29,776 bases of DNA from Acanthaster planci (Eukaryota; Echinodermata; Asteroidea; Valvatida; Acanthasteridae): assembly GCF_001949145.1 (NCBI RefSeq), contig NW_019091374.1:1505188-1534963 (forward strand). Reading direction: 5' to 3'. Both the position numbers and the translations under genes were made by a program. The notes under the pieces were generated by a model, which saw nothing but the letters and a program-made list of their open reading frames with translations, was not told the DNA's origin and ran no database searches. Each line of letters opens with the position of its first letter. Within the stretch, counting starts at the first letter, position 1. Shown here in pieces: positions 9,901 to 20,660 of the stretch.

Positions 9901-12368
9901 GCAGAGATAACTTTTCTCCCTTCTAAAACACTGTCCAATTTTTCTTTCATCCGTGAAAGAAATTCTTCACCCCTGGAGACGGACGGTTATACCGTTTAAA
10001 ATTGCCCTTTGAAAAAACACATTTGAAAGGCGACTTGCTCTGCTTTAGAATATTTATTTTAATAACATATCTTCAACTTATTAAAATATTAAAAAAAAAT
10101 TACGTGTATATTTCTTATAGGTTGTAGATTTATACATCCGTGCGTGAGTTGAGGATTGTACTTCAGAAATAATTATTTGCCAGAAAAAAACAATTAACCT
10201 ACGTTCCATTATGAATTGAAAAGGGTTCGTTTTTCTGAGAGCTGCAATCATCTGTTCAAATGCAATAAACGCGGAGGACGATTCCTCACCGCTTTGAAGC
10301 ATTTACTGAGTTTCGAGAATACCAGGAATTCCTGGGAAGTTCTTAAAGACTGGGTGTACGTGTAACTCGCCTGTTCACATGAGTAATTATATTCGTGAGC
10401 GCGAGCAGAAGTGACACGGCTTAGAAGCAAGCAGGAGAATACTCTCGATCAGATGAGGTGAATTATGACTTGAACTTTGGGACTTCCTGGTAAGTTTGCC
10501 GGTCTGTGGTTTTAGATGTGATCTGTAGGTATATATTTGACAGAAAATATGACACTTGAGGGAAATATTGAAACTGTGTTCATGTATACCCCCAACGACC
10601 CTTTAAAATAAAAGGTTTTGCTTGGCTTCACTCATTTCTATCGACGTTAGTTTTACGGTGATGCGGGCCAGATTTCTGCATACCAAGTAGAATACGGAAA
10701 AAATTCAACAATAGAAAAAAAATGGATGAGAAAAAAGAGTTTCCTGTGAATGGTCCTGCAAACTTAAATCTAATTATTTGCACGAGTATTTATGATGTTC
10801 CAAAGATTATATTAAGAACCTGCCTTACCTGAAAAAATAAACGAGGCAATCATTTCCTGACAATGCTTTTCTTTCCACTTTCTACTCTTTTTATTTTTTC
10901 TAGTTGCATGCAACCATATGAACCGATTAATAACAAGTTTCTTGAAATGGAATAGAATTCCAAGGAAATCTTAGTTGCAAGCATGGCCCCACGTCTGTAC
11001 TTTCAAGTATTCGACAGATTCTTTTCTGCGCGCACCGCCATATGGCGCGACGAAAGGATAACACCGTTCTCGCGTGTGGGACAGCATGATGACAGCAGAT
11101 GATGTTTAATCCAACCTTTTCCACAGAACCTAAAGATGATTCGTGGCATTGGTGCATGACTGTTACAGGCAGCACTCACTGGTTGCACTTTCTATGGTTT
11201 TTTTTACTGTCATAGGATATAATACCGACGATTCTACACGATGATTTTAACACATTTACAAATCACTTTAAAGTTTGCTAGAAAACCAGGATATTGGATT
11301 GACCTTGTTCTGTGGTTTGGTACCGGTATTTGCAATCATTCAACTTGTTTTGCCACATTTTTTATACAAACATTTATCATTGTACGTAGATGTCTTTGTG
11401 ATCTGAATTTTTTTTCATGTTATTTAGTGTTTTTAAATTCTCACTGGCTGGTTGGTTGTACATTGTCTTTGATATTTTATGTTATGTGTCTGCGAAAGTT
11501 TTTATATGTGTCGAGTTTTACCGTATATAGTACATGTGATATTAATATTATATTTATGATTCTTTTAATTCAGGTTTATCTTGTAAGTTTACATTGTCAG
11601 CCCTTGCCTGTCTGCTACAAACATAATTAACCATAAATATACTACTACTACTGCTGCTGCCGCTGAAGGCATTTCGCAGGGAGGCATGTTTGACCCCTTT
11701 AGTGATACCAAACAGGATGTTGAACTGCAGATTGAGTGTTCAAACAATAAATGTATCAATTCTTTTTGGAATTAAACAAACCTTCAGAATTACCTACAAA
11801 ATTACTCAATTTGGCACTAATATAAAAGTGGTTCACAGATAACTAATATGAACAACACGATGTTTTGAGAACGCTATTGGGAAAATATGACAATCAAAAG
11901 TAACATTTACGCTCATTAAAATTCGAACCAAGAGTACAGGCCAAGAACATTATGATCAAATATTAAGAAAGGCTTTTTATGCCTGAAGAGATATTCAATT
12001 AGTTAAACGCAGTGGCGTAAATTTGTGCCAGAAATTGGGGGATGGGGGTAGATTTGTGTGTGTGTGAGTTTGTTTCTGCATTCAACTGGGGACCTTGAAC
12101 AATAGAGGACAATAAGGTCCCCGATTGACAGAGGGTCCCCGATTGACAACTGTGTACAAAACATATGGGTGATCTTCTAAAAATGTTTAAGTACAAACAA
12201 AAGAGGAACAATAGGGGGTCCCCAGTTGCAGGCAAATACTTGGGTGTGTGTGGGGGGAGGGGGGGACCTACCTGGCCATAGAAATTTGAAGGCGGGGAGG
12301 GAGGACTGACACCATATGACGCTATATAGGGGAGATGCTCATGATGCAGATGTACACTACTCCAATAA
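6961..12368. other. long gene-poor stretch
   Basis: No gene is recognised in about 5.4 kb. A 111-codon ORF at 7542-7877 (+) and a 129-codon, T-rich, very hydrophobic ORF at 11241-11630 (+) have no recognisable domain and look like chance ORFs. The words cagtggcgtatccagg (from 9881) and cagtggcgtaa (from 12010) resemble the ends of hAT-like elements, but neither has a matching partner. A gggtccccgattgaca word is duplicated near 12117-12147. A trinucleotide run lies at 11641-11665. Confidence 0.5.
11641..11665. repeat. ACT/CTG trinucleotide microsatellite
   Basis: The sequence reads four ACT units followed by CTG units and an imperfect ccgctg end. It follows directly after an AT-rich segment. 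Confidence 0.85.
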
Positions 12369-12805
12369 TTTTCTCTTTATTTATTTTCTTTCTTTATTTT
12401 TTGTTTTAAAGGCCGGTTTGTAACTCAGATGAGCACAAAAGCGAAGCGGATTTTGAATTCACGTACTTATTACCGATGTACACTACTCAAAAGAATTAAC
12501 GGAACAAGAGAACAGAATGTTTTTGTCATGGTCTATACGGGCTAACGTTAGAACAAGAGGCGTTAATGTTATGTGACAACACCCGAATGATTTTCCCGTA
12601 ACTTTAATGCCTCTTGTTCTAACGGTAGCCCATATAGACCTTGACAAAAACATTCTGTTCTCTTGTTCCGTTAATTCTTTTGAGTAGTGTACATCGGTAA
12701 TATGTACGTGAATTCAAAATTCGCTTCGCTTTTGTGTTCATCTGAGTTACAAACCGGCCTGTAGAGCAAAAAATAAAGAAAGAAAGAAAATATATAAAGA
12801 GAAAA
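12369..12805. mobile_element. long foldback element
   Basis: The arms of roughly 190-200 bp (12369-12566 and 12604-12805) are reverse complements with scattered mismatches and small indels. The outer part is a tttctttctttatttttt tract pairing with the GAAA-rich tract at 12770-12805. Then ggccggtttgtaactcagat (12411-12430) pairs with its complement ending at 12760. The inner part is a Tc1-type miniature element. The loop (12567-12603) is about 37 bp. The arms carry no real gene; the minus-strand ORF across 12619-12984 exists only because it reads through the palindrome. Confidence 0.8.
12481..12689. mobile_element. Tc1-type MITE nested in the foldback
   Basis: The ends are cactactcaaaagaattaac (12481-12500) and its exact complement ending at 12689, each flanked by TA (12479-12480 and 12690-12691). 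The TA duplication and an end beginning CACTACTCAAAA are features I associate with Tc1-like families of aquatic animals. The entire 209-bp unit is close to palindromic. A further partial copy of the end (tgtacactactccaa) sits at 12351-12365. Confidence 0.7.
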
Positions 12806-12831
12806 GAAAGAAAGAAAGAAGAAAAAATACC
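12773..12831. repeat. GAAA-rich microsatellite
   Basis: Imperfect runs of AAAG/GAAA units, interrupted by atatataaag. The left part belongs to the outer arm of the foldback; the right part extends beyond it. Confidence 0.75.
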
Positions 12832-14255
12832 GCCGTGTGCTTCCAAATAAATTTTGCTTTCAGAAATTTCGTTTCCAAATACAAAGGGTCGCCGGATCCC
12901 TTTGTCAAATATCAGCGTCGTCTTCACTCCATACAAATAAATGCACCTTAATAAGGGAAGGCAATTTGAATAACGAATTTCCATGGTAACGCAGTGTTCA
13001 AGAATGGCACTTCGCTTTCCCGATCAGTGAGTATTTTTCGCCTGCCTGCACGTTTAAGCCGCGCCCGTGCCTGGCTCTGGTAACAATGGGGTATTGTTAC
13101 CCGCCGTCTGCCTCGTTTCTGCAGTTTAAGCAATTAACTTGCAATGGTAAAAATGCTGATATTCAGTGCAACCCCCCCAAAAAACAACATGGGGAAAGAC
13201 TGATTCTCAATTTCTCGGAATAAAACGGAGAGCACTTTACGGCGGAGGTAAAGTAAAGACGCTATTTCCAGTAATATTCACAACCCTAATAGATCGACTA
13301 AACTGTGGCAATCGCTTTGAAATTCTAAACCCAGAGAAACCTGTTTCCATTGATATTATACGCAGACAGGACGCCGTACATGGAAATGGTTAATTTCAGA
13401 AAATACAAGGTTACTCTGAAAGAAAAAAATAACACCCAACGAAAGACGGAGGGCATAGTTAAGTCGTTCTATTACGCATAAACGGCAACCGTGTTTGTTG
13501 ATCGATTACGCGGTACGCGCGCAAGCTATGAAAGCCTGCGTCAGTGTATAGGCAGGTCCATTTCAAGTCCTTGCAAGTTGGTCAAAAGTCGTCCTTTCCG
13601 TGACATTGACATTCGAGCACATCAGTGTCCACTTAATTCCAAAAACTGTACGTAGCCTTATAGTTGAAAATGTCTGAGACTTAATTTCAAATTATGCTCT
13701 TCCCTCCCCATTTTCCAGGATTGACGTTATGGCCACGGCCATTTTTTGGCAAAGTCGTCAGTATTGCAATCAAGATCCTTTTAAACACCGTAAAGTGAAC
13801 ATCGTGACTTAAAAACATCACGAGCATCACAATCCATGAACAAGGGACGACGGCATCACGCTGTTATGGCCTTCAAATTACTATATACCGCTAGTAATAA
13901 AAGCTTTGATAGAACAAGATTCAAGTCGGAATCACACAGTCTTTCAGCTTAAACCCTTCTCTGGTTTGTTTTTGTCATAACATACATTAATGTTCGTCTT
14001 GTGTATATGTCTGGCTGGTATATTGAAACGATTCTCACTAAAATTACAATGAGTGTTTAGCAGTTTTAATATCAGGCAGATAATTGATTTGCAGACTACG
14101 ACTGCTTTGGGCAAATCCAAGCCAAAATAGACATTCTACACTTTATTTCCAACCTCATTATGGTAAATTATTCATTAACATGTGACCATGATTATTAGGA
14201 GTCGAAAAATGGGAGAGGACGCTCCGGCTAAGGTTAACTGATGTCAGTTAACTTT
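12832..14255. other. gene-free stretch
   Basis: No feature recognised. An ORF at 13166-13393 (75 codons) and others of similar size show no known domain. A short run of C followed by A lies near 13172-13185. Confidence 0.5.
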
Positions 14256-14345
14256 ATTTCTGGAAAACAGTAAATGGAGAGGAATAAATAACGAGTCTTC
14301 CTTCGTCTCCGGTCAGCATTCGAATAACGATTAATATTTACGAAC
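14256..14345 (+). repeat. direct repeat, left copy
   Basis: The segment including ggaaaacagtaaatgg, then cttcgtctccggtcagcatt and cgaataac, recurs in the same orientation at 14815-14900. Identity is high in the middle (cgtctccggtcagcatt is exact) and falls at the edges. The copies are about 560 bp apart. Confidence 0.75.
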
Positions 14346-14449
14346 TTTATCAAAAGAAATAAAACAAATGAAATCACAGTATAAACTATTTGTGTCTAAT
14401 CTACTTAAAGGAAAACCTAGTATAAAAATAAGTAAAATAGAGCAGAAAT

Positions 14450-14483
14450 GGCGGCTTTTGGCGATTTCCCGCCAAAACCGTAT
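14450..14483 (+). promoter_or_regulatory. ATGGCGGC and E2F-like dyad
   Basis: The sequence aaatggcggcttttggcg is followed at once by atttcccgccaaaaccg, so the two halves form a hairpin (cggcttttggcg against ccgccaaaaccg, one mismatch). TTTCCCGCCAAAA matches the E2F consensus (TTTSSCGC) on both strands. The preceding ATGGCGGC resembles the YY1-type context common at the starts of metazoan housekeeping genes. From that ATG a 24-codon frame runs to a TGA that overlaps a weak donor (CTG then GTGAAA). The function is inferred from motif identity only. Confidence 0.25.
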
Positions 14484-14814
14484 CTTACAGCCTCCGTCTT
14501 GGAAATTTACACAAACTGGTGAAAAATCACCTCAAAACCAACAATATAGAAGCAACATGGGTGAAGTACGGTATCGCAAGATCTGCTGTGATTCATGAGT
14601 AGTTACTTCAAATCTAGACAACTTAAGATTTAAGAATAATTCAAAGATGGGTGTAAATAAGGAAATGCTGTGAGATGCTCACGACTTCGCAAATATTTCT
14701 TATAGCAGCAACGCCTACGGACTGAATCCTTGGTAATACACATGTACAAATAGATATCACTGTACAAAATCAATTAATTAATTATTAGATATTGGAAATA
14801 AAAGAATAACAAAT

Positions 14815-14900
14815 TTATCTAGAAAACGGGAAATGGACAGGAAATAAATAAGTCTTTCCTCGTCTCCGGTCAGCATTTGAATAACTCTGAAGTTTACGTC
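14815..14900 (+). repeat. direct repeat, right copy
   Basis: This is the partner of 14256-14345: agaaaacgggaaatgg, then cgtctccggtcagcatt and tgaataac. The interior between the copies has no transposase or other enzyme, so it may be a segmental duplication or the two ends of an unrecognised element. Confidence 0.75.
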
Positions 14901-17221
14901 GCCTATTCTGATTGGCTGATGGATTATAATCATAAAAGATGATATTTAAATACAAAAAGGGTAACGGGTGAAACTACAAAATTATGAAGGGGGTCTTTTT
15001 CAGTCCCACGACAAACACTATAGATATGTGTCAGACTGTGAAAATGGACGTAAAAGGTAATGGAACTACCTATTCCGATATTATTGTTCGAAAAATGTGT
15101 TTTGGTTTATGAGTTAGAAATAAAGAGGTCGGTGACCGCGTGGCCAGTTTGCGCTGGACTTTCTCATTCCCCAAGCCATTGTGGTTGAAATTACAAGTTT
15201 TAGAATACGGCCGTAGAAATATTTCACACATGTAAATCGATTCATTTGCAATAGATGTTTTTTTTCATTACTTTGAACTGCAGTGACATCTTTGTTAAGA
15301 ATACTGATAAGTTTGTCTTCACTTGTTCGGCCTGTCTTCATATAAAGGAAATTTAAAATGCTCCCATTAAAAAAATCAATTTCCGGAAACGGTGAGTTGT
15401 ATGAAGAAACGACCCCGAATGCTCATGAGTGATTTGCCTGAAATCCATCACGTATAACCCTAAACTAACACAGACCCATAGACATATTTCACAAATTGTA
15501 TTCATTCATATCATTAGTAGGTGACAAAAGGAATTCCATATAGAAGAGCAGAGAAATCCCAGCGAAAATGCAGAGCCAATACGGAAAATAAAAGTGACAC
15601 AGGTAAATTCAGCAAAATAGCCGCCATCTTGTATATCTTGTCTTATGTGTATCTTTAATGAGCACGCACAGGTATCAACAAATACAAATTAGATGAGGTT
15701 TGAAGCTTTTCATTTTGAAGGTAGCAAGTGAAGTATACACGTGTGATAGGTTTGCGGTAGCACCATGCGAAATCTCTCTTTTGTGGGGAAATGTGGTTTT
15801 CAGAACCACACATAATCACGAAGAGATGTTTGGCAGGGAGCAACTACAAATGCATTACTTAAAATACACATCAATTTAGAAGCCTGGCCCCTAAATGGAC
15901 CAGATCGTTATCTGTGCTTGCCAACAATTTAAAACGTACTCACGGTTAGACAGGAATAAGTTTAGCGCGTGGACGTCTCATCTGCGAATTACTCTTTTGG
16001 CACGGAGATGGACTTGGTTTAGGGGTCTTATCGTTAAACTTAACAGATGACAGAATTTTCCGCGTAATAGACTAAATTCGCGAGTCGGCCATATTAAAAC
16101 TGAAAGCGAGGTTCAATCTTCTTTTCATAACTTGAAAGTAGAAATGACAGGACTTATACGAGAATACATAATTCTGGTGAAGAATATCATATTTGCAATT
16201 CAACATACGTGTACCTTAAAATTTTAAGCCGGAGTTGAATAAACAGGAAACAGAAAGGAACACACCAATGGCACCATTCCAATCGGCAGTTTATAAATTT
16301 TAAAAACTCATTCAGGGATCAAAATTGAAAGTTACTTCCATAGCAAAATGACTGACGCGAACAACTGCATGGTGATACTATCTGTACCCATGGATGTCGT
16401 CAGGAATCTTTCCAGGGGGCGGGCAAAGCACTAATCAGCTGCAAACTGATATAGGCCTACCATTAACAGTGAGAGGGTTGATGTCCAGCGTTTGTCAAGC
16501 AAATTGGTTTTTTCCATCTGTTTCCATCTCTTGATATCTCACACTCTTTTTTCTTTTAATCTATTTTGTTCACACTTTTGCAGGGGGGGAGTGCCCCGTT
16601 CCTCCACTCCAGCGACGCCGACGAGTCTGTCATTTCTTTCGAAACATGCAACGCCAGAACAAAACCAACAATACGTCTGTGTCGTCCACTGGCAGTCAAT
16701 TCATCAAGTCACAAAATAATTGGAGTGTTCATGAACTATTTTTGTGACACAGAACACCGTGTGTTATCCGTAAGTCGTGCAGGAGTCCACCTGACACACA
16801 TGTTTTGTCTGAAACTGATGGTGGCAATTAGAAAAACAAGTACACTTTGCCAGAGTTAAACAGTCAGGGACGCGCTGAAAAAATCACGATGCCGATTGCC
16901 GACTTCAATGATAACAGTTGAATTCCAGCGTGGATATAAGATCACATTCAGCAAGAATCAGTCAAAACGTACCGAGAGCATTAAACCATTAATGTGCCCC
17001 TGCGCGAAAGCACGTCTAATTTACTTCATAGGAGTAGGCTACCAAACTGTACAGGATTTAATGCGTGATGAAACTGCGTCAACGGTATACCACACGCCTT
17101 CAATCTTTACTTGGGTCAGTGTCAATAAAAGGAGCCGGAATCGGCAAACATCAGTTGGAAAGGAACACAAAAAAGTAATTCATGTCTTGCAACAAAACAC
17201 CATGTTAACTTAATGATACAT
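14901..17221. other. gene-poor stretch
   Basis: No gene is recognised with confidence. A very short minus-strand ORF with a YY1-like start lies at 15514-15627. ORFs at 16492-16859 and 16896-17213 (up to 105 codons, + strand) have no domain I know. A ccagggggcgggc word near 16410 and a ggggggg-agtgccccg word near 16583 look like transposon edges but do not pair cleanly. Confidence 0.45.
15514..15627 (-). CDS. possible 37-residue hydrophobic small ORF
   Basis: On the minus strand the sequence acaagATGGCGGC opens a 37-codon frame beginning MAAILLNLPVSLLFSVLAL and ending at TAA. The ATG context matches the YY1-type CAAGATGGCGGC element that in many animals overlaps the start codon of TATA-less genes. 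The first ~20 residues are hydrophobic and would suit a signal peptide or membrane anchor. It could be the first coding exon of a spliced gene or a chance ORF. No donor of good quality was identified inside it. Confidence 0.15.
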   Translation of the reverse strand: MAAILLNLPVSLLFSVLALHFRWDFSALLYGIPFVTY

Positions 17222-17229
17222 GCTTTGTG

Positions 17230-17493
17230 CACGGGCGTAGCAAAAGCATGGGGGGGGGGGTTCCAGACTCAATTTGCCGACATGTAACTCGTTTGCCAAC
17301 GTCAAGTGTCGTGTAAAATGGAAATCCGTGGTACGCTACATTTCACGCTTCAGATGAAAAACCGACGGCCAATGTACATCGTTTACGTACCAATGCTGGA
17401 TTTATTTTTTGCTGACCGAAGCTCTGTTTGCTAACTGGAATTAATTATTTGGGGGGGGGGTACCGCACTTCACCCCTGGTCGCTGCGCCCGTG
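17230..17493. mobile_element. hAT-like miniature element with 8-bp duplication
   Basis: The ends CACGGGCGTAGC (17230-17241) and GCTGCGCCCGTG (17482-17493) are inverted repeats with one mismatch. They are flanked by gctttgtg (17222-17229) and gctttgta (17494-17501), an 8-bp target duplication with one mismatch. An 8-bp duplication and a C-A-started GC-rich end followed by a run of G suit the hAT superfamily. Just inside each end there is a run of ten or more G (17250-17260 and about 17450-17460), both on the + strand and therefore not part of the inverted symmetry. There is no coding capacity. Confidence 0.75.
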
Positions 17494-17501
17494 GCTTTGT
17501 A

Positions 17502-19913
17502 CGTACGTGGGAAATGACTGGTCGTGCTGCGCTATCTTGCACATTCAATGCACTTTTTCGAACGATTCAAAGTACACCAAATTGATATTAGTTTTACATC
17601 ACAGCGTTCGCAAGCTTGAGATGCAGAAACGACGGTAAAGTGGCCTGCTCAAGGACACAGGGACACACGGTACAGGTAATCACCCCTAAATACCATGTAT
17701 TCTATTTTAGGAGTACCAATAAACAATAATCTTTGAACTGCATACTAACCACGGGTTACACTCTCAAAAAGAACTCGAGGCGAATTTCCACGTTTGTGAC
17801 TAGGAAAAAAATTGTTTCAGCTCTCGAAAAACAAAGAACTTAATTCTACTTAATTGAATAACTTAATTCAAACTGGCGGCCAAATCACTTAGCCGAGTCA
17901 ACACCAATCGTGCAGCCGGGGGACCGCTAACCGGAGGGCTCGGCTCCTTTGTTCACAGGGACCACCCAACGATTATCGGTCAGAAAATCAGGCATTGATG
18001 ACACCACACGTGTATAAGATTCCAGCGGTTCCTCAATAAAGATAGAAATAGATTCCCAGTTTCAATTATCTCTCCTGTCATCAGCGGTCACCTGAATGCA
18101 ATCTACCAGATGCACGTGTTTGGATCCGAGGTTGTCATGAATTTTTAGACACGACCTACATAGTACACCTTTCGCTTCCGGGCTAATGATACACAAAAGT
18201 CGCCTTATGAGGTTAACTGACCAAATTGTGGACAAAAATTACCTGCATTACCCAAAACCACCACTTACTTTGTAAATTGAATTTTTGTCTCAAGACAGGA
18301 TATTGGTCGAATAGATCATTTTCTTCTCGAAGCAAATGGTGCATGGGTTGGCGTGTTTCAGTAACGAAATTGTAGGCCTAGTTATTTGCATGCTTGGGCA
18401 ACAGTGCATAAAAATTAATTCCGATGCACACACAGGAAAAAAATTCAAAAACAGAGTTGGAAGAGACTTGATGATGTAGGTTTCTGTCCACTGATCAATT
18501 TTCGTGGTCCACCTTCATGCACTCGCGTACTCATCATCTGACCTGCTGTCAAGCATCACTTAGACCTGTCCATCGCATGAATTCCTAATAGCACCACAAT
18601 GACCACGATACACTTTCACGGAGCTGTTTAACAGTTTAATAGCAGAACAGCTGTGCTTACTATAGCGGAAAGATTGGCTAACTCTAAGCACCATTTCATG
18701 GCGGTGCTTGGCCTAGTTGTGCTTCCGGTTGCGCGTACTTGCAGATATCCATCGTTTTGTCACTATGTTAAGCAAATATTTTCCTCTTAAGGTAAGCGAG
18801 CCTTCTGCCGATCTTACTGCTTTTATGGTTACTGTGAAATACACGGAGCCTTTGTCAGCGTAAATTTGCCTGCCGTGCTGAGCAGCGCAGTGAAATTGGG
18901 CCCGTGACCCCAATCACCTGTCCCACATCACCCGACCTTCGGACCCCCCTGCACTCACGACTGGAGCATTTCCAGGCGGCGTCCAATATGGAGACAGGTG
19001 GAGACGCTAAACATATATATTTGTTTACTTAGAGCCTAATATGCACAAAATGTGCTCGAAATGTCACACCGTTCCATCACATTGTTTCTTGTCAGTTATA
19101 AAAGTTCACGTCCTTGAGAAAGATTTCTTTTCACTTAATTTAGAACAGGTTCATTCAAATGCCACAAATCGTCCGTGAACGAATTACTAGAGAAATTAAT
19201 GACTCCATTCCGTATTAATGAACCCTGCCGTCACCTTTTCAAGGTAGGCTTAAATGTGGACAGGGAAAGTCGGCAGCTGCGGCAGATTACCGTCCGACGT
19301 ATAGTCTCCATTCAAAGGTTGCATCATAGTTTTCAGTCAAAATCCACAACAGCGGTAAGCACAGTGCTCAACGCGAAACAAGTGCACGCTATTCACAGTT
19401 TGCTAGCAAATACCACGACCGGTGGTAGTGGATCGAATCGTCCGCGATGCCTGCATTGCGTAGTAGGCTTAAATTTAGAGATCGAAGTCATCGCGCCCTG
19501 CATTGAAGTGTAGACGTGACTCGACACACGCTGCATGGAACAAACCGAGGCAGCGTCATCATTTTCCAGCTTTGTTTTAAAGTATCAAGCTTATACATAA
19601 CTCGAAAAAGTCTCATTCATGCCGTTGGCATGAGCATTCAGTTTTTGACCCAAATTTAGTTTTGTATGTAGCCCATTTCATGTCTTTCCAGCTTACTCAT
19701 TTTAAAGTTGTAATCAGACCTATTTTAAGGTACAGTCCAACATTCGTCCTTTGCCCATGTTCCTTTGGGGCAACCAAATTACTGCGATTTTTTATCAAAA
19801 GTTGCCAAGTCATGATTTGAATCGCACCCGTATTAAAGATCAGGGATATGTTCTCACATAAAGCCGAAAGCAACTACACGATGCAACGCACTGAACCAAC
19901 GAACACGGGTGTG
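17502..19913. other. gene-free stretch
   Basis: No gene recognised. A 112-codon ORF at 19175-19513 (+) has no domain I know. One TAGGCCTA octamer lies at 18373-18380. Confidence 0.5.
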
Positions 19914-20069
19914 TCACAATAGAGCGCCACCTAGAGTTTGCAACAAGTTGGCCAATCACACACAGTGCGCGAAATCTGTCTATCCAATATGCGTTTGGAA
20001 AGAGTCGACAGATTTCGCTCCTTGTAATTGACCAACGCGTTGTAAACTCTTGGTGGCGCACTACTGTGA
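19914..20069. mobile_element. hairpin MITE, copy 2
   Basis: This is the second copy of the element at 1650-1799. The ends are tcacaatagagcgccacc and ggtggcgcactactgtga, with inner arms gcgaaatctgtc and gacagatttcgc. The arms match over most of ~70 bp with a short loop. It is better preserved at its left end than copy 1, which helps define the element boundary. The unit is followed directly by repeat copy C, as copy 1 is embedded in the same family. Confidence 0.8.
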
Positions 20070-20074
20070 ATCGC

Positions 20075-20195
20075 CCGTATTAAAGGCGCCTCTCCTTATG
20101 CATATCAACACTTGCGCCAAGCAACCCAACCAAGAAACCATTGCGTATACGATGCGTTCATGCTTTCATGTGTGTGCCATGGGTGTCATATGCTT
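20075..20195. repeat. dispersed repeat family, copy C
   Basis: It begins cccgtattaaaggcgcct, which resembles the inner arm of the palindrome at 2145-2240, and includes the 18-mer atcaacacttgcgccaag (20104-20121) identical to copy A. After this, similarity to copies A and B fades. Confidence 0.6.
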
Positions 20196-20514
20196 CAACG
20201 CGAGCTTCTAATAGCAATTTTCTAAAATTGCGTCTTCAGAAGCATCGTTGGAAATGGTCCTCCTTTCACTGTTTTCTTTTAAAAATTACATTTTTCTTGA
20301 AAGAATAGTTTCACAGGGAGTTTAGTCCTGTAATCATTTTTTAAACCATGCTTTTGGCAATGCTTTCGTCAGTTACTCTTTGGATAACAACAAACTGATG
20401 GACTGCACCTTTAAGAGTTTAAATATTTTATTTAGATATATCATCAACATATTTGTATCAACGCAAATGCGTTCGTTTTTCTTTTGGCGTCCTTTTTTCT
20501 TTCGTTCCAAACAG

Positions 20515-20660
20515 TGTATTTAGTTTCGAAGATCACTTATCCGAGTTGGAAGGAAATTCTCCTACCTGATGTACCAGATTTTAAGTTCACTTTGCCAAAG
20601 GCTCATTCAAGGAAAACTCAAAAGGTTTTTATTGTTTTGTTCTTCGGGTTTGAGAACCAC
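20515..20660 (+). pseudogene. possible PWWP-like exon fragment
   Basis: A pyrimidine-rich tract (20480-20509) ends in acag at 20511-20514, a good 3' splice site. The frame after it reads VYLVSKITYPSWKEILLPD, continues with a Lys-rich loop, and then gives KVFIVLFFGFENH at 20622-20660. The order K-I-x-Y-P-x-W, basic loop, then hydrophobic strand plus F-F-G-x-E-N-H resembles the PWWP chromatin-reader fold as in GLYR1/NPAC and HDGF-type proteins. Against it, the usual W-A-K reads V-S-K, one residue is missing before YPSW, the Pro after the key Trp is Lys, and no donor follows FENH. The frame stays open to 20783 without further resemblance. It may be a worn exon copy, or chance. Confidence 0.3.

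Noticed and set aside
11241-11630. 129-codon ORF on the + strand
   Set aside because: It is T-rich and almost wholly hydrophobic, shows no domain, and runs up to a trinucleotide repeat. It looks like a chance frame in AT-rich DNA.
12619-12984. 121-codon ORF on the minus strand
   Set aside because: It reads through the right arm of the foldback and a GAAA microsatellite; the frame is a by-product of the repeats.
16380-16620. possible hAT-like element with G-rich ends
   Set aside because: The candidate ends align only loosely and no 8-bp duplication is present.
18060-18110. CTGATGA followed by GAAA on the minus strand as a hammerhead ribozyme
   Set aside because: The bases between them do not form a stem II, so the match is probably chance.
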